This document shows positions 6,136 to 6,549 of a stretch of DNA of 6,549 nucleotides, piece after piece. The position numbers and the translations under genes were made by a program. The stretch covers positions 1 through 6,549 of the forward strand of contig CAIVZW010000347.1 in NCBI GenBank assembly GCA_903910495.1, in the 5' to 3' direction. The notes beneath the pieces were generated by a model. That model was not told the DNA's origin and ran no database searches. It saw only the letters and a list, made by a program, of their open reading frames with translations. Every line of letters begins with the position of its first letter. Positions within the stretch are counted from its first letter, which is position 1. The DNA is from an uncultured beta proteobacterium (GTDB lineage: Bacteria > Pseudomonadota > Gammaproteobacteria > Burkholderiales > Rhodocyclaceae).

Positions 6136-6549
6136 TCAACGTTTGACGGGACGATAGCCACGGCTTGATGTGACATGGTGATCATGCCCATGCCGGTGTG
6201 CATGAAGATGCCGGTGTGCCTCACCGTCGGCGTGGAGATGCCAATGGGCGTGGGCCAGACGGGTCTGTCGCAGCAAGTCCTGGTCGGCCAGGATCGCGGA
6301 CGGGGTGCCTGCTGCTGCCAGCCTGCCGTTGTCCAGCACGAAGACAAAGTCGGCAATGTCCTCAATGATGTCGAGGTCGTGCGTGGCCGTCACAATCGTT
6401 CTCCCCGTATTTCGGCTTTCAATCAGAAAGCGGATGACTTCCCCCTGGCTCTCGGGGTCCAGCGAGGCGGTAGGTTCGTCGAGGAGCAGTACCTCGGGTT
6501 CCAGAATCAGCACGGAGGCAAGTGCCACGCGCTTCTTTTCGCCAGTGGA
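6136..6549 (-). CDS. cbiO: Cobalt/nickel-type ABC transporter ATPase (CbiO/NikO-like), C-terminal part with His-rich tail
   Basis: C-terminal 137 residues of an ABC ATPase whose start lies beyond the right edge. The visible part begins inside the signature region, STGEKKRVALAS, the LSGGE-type motif of the energy-coupling CbiO/EcfA group. It continues with Walker B VLLLDEPT, D-loop SLDP and H-loop ATHDLD, so catalytic residues in view are intact. The fold is followed by the usual short C-terminal stretch (GTPSAILADQDLL) and then a tail with twelve histidines in 26 residues (bases 6252-6175, alternating HAHWHLH and HRHLHAHRHGHDHH). That tail could bind Ni2+, Co2+ or Zn2+ near the cytoplasmic face. 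Together with the CbiO-like motifs it points to nickel or cobalt uptake; the CbiM/CbiQ partners would be outside the window. Another ABC family with a His tail is possible, so the symbol is provisional. The valine codon GTG at 6528 is internal, not a start. Confidence 0.82.
   Translation of the reverse strand, partial: STGEKKRVALASVLILEPEVLLLDEPTASLDPESQGEVIRFLIESRNTGRTIVTATHDLDIIEDIADFVFVLDNGRLAAAGTPSAILADQDLLRQTRLAHAHWHLHADGEAHRHLHAHRHGHDHHVTSSRGYRPVKR

Noticed and set aside
6136..6528. Treating GTG 6528 as the start of a small complete protein.
   Set aside because: The frame continues open to the window edge with signature-motif residues (STGEKKR), so the gene is simply cut by the window.

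Overview
The window is GC-rich, densely coding bacterial DNA. The proteins are Gram-negative in type: a secreted gamma-glutamyltransferase, a periplasmic adaptor with a TolC-docking hairpin, and MacB-type permeases. Codon use and protein style suggest a betaproteobacterium, perhaps Rhodocyclales-like. That placement is inference from general resemblance, because no rRNA or other taxonomic marker is present.

Layout: (1) Bases 1-1361, minus strand, hold the first 453 codons of a gamma-glutamyltransferase gene (ggt), running off the left edge. (2) Bases 1362-1531 are a divergent intergenic region with only weak promoter candidates. (3) Bases 1532-6068, plus strand, hold a four-gene export operon: a MacA/HlyD-type adaptor, a stand-alone MacB/LolD-type ATPase that overlaps the adaptor by 1 base, and two paralogous MacB/FtsX-type permeases. 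(4) Both spacers around the first permease (3394-3510 and 4720-4862) are filled by related inverted repeats of about 100-112 bases, each built from eight CACCAAG-like heptamers. (5) A convergent 67-base gap is followed by the C-terminal part of a CbiO/NikO-like ATPase on the minus strand (6136-6549), which carries a histidine-rich tail and runs off the right edge.

The four operon genes look like one machine. The ATPase (all catalytic motifs intact) would drive two different four-helix permease subunits, and the adaptor would link them to an outer-membrane channel. Functionally this is a MacAB-TolC-like pump, but with MacB split into a separate ATPase and two permeases that probably heterodimerise. 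No outer-membrane channel gene is in the window and the substrate cannot be read from the sequence.

The least ordinary feature is the repeat pair. In both copies the heptamers are spaced with steps close to 8, 9 and 10 bases in one arm and mirrored in the other. They sit only in the two gaps next to permease starts and would fold into long hairpins in the operon mRNA. The protein families themselves are known, so I do not claim a new enzymatic system.
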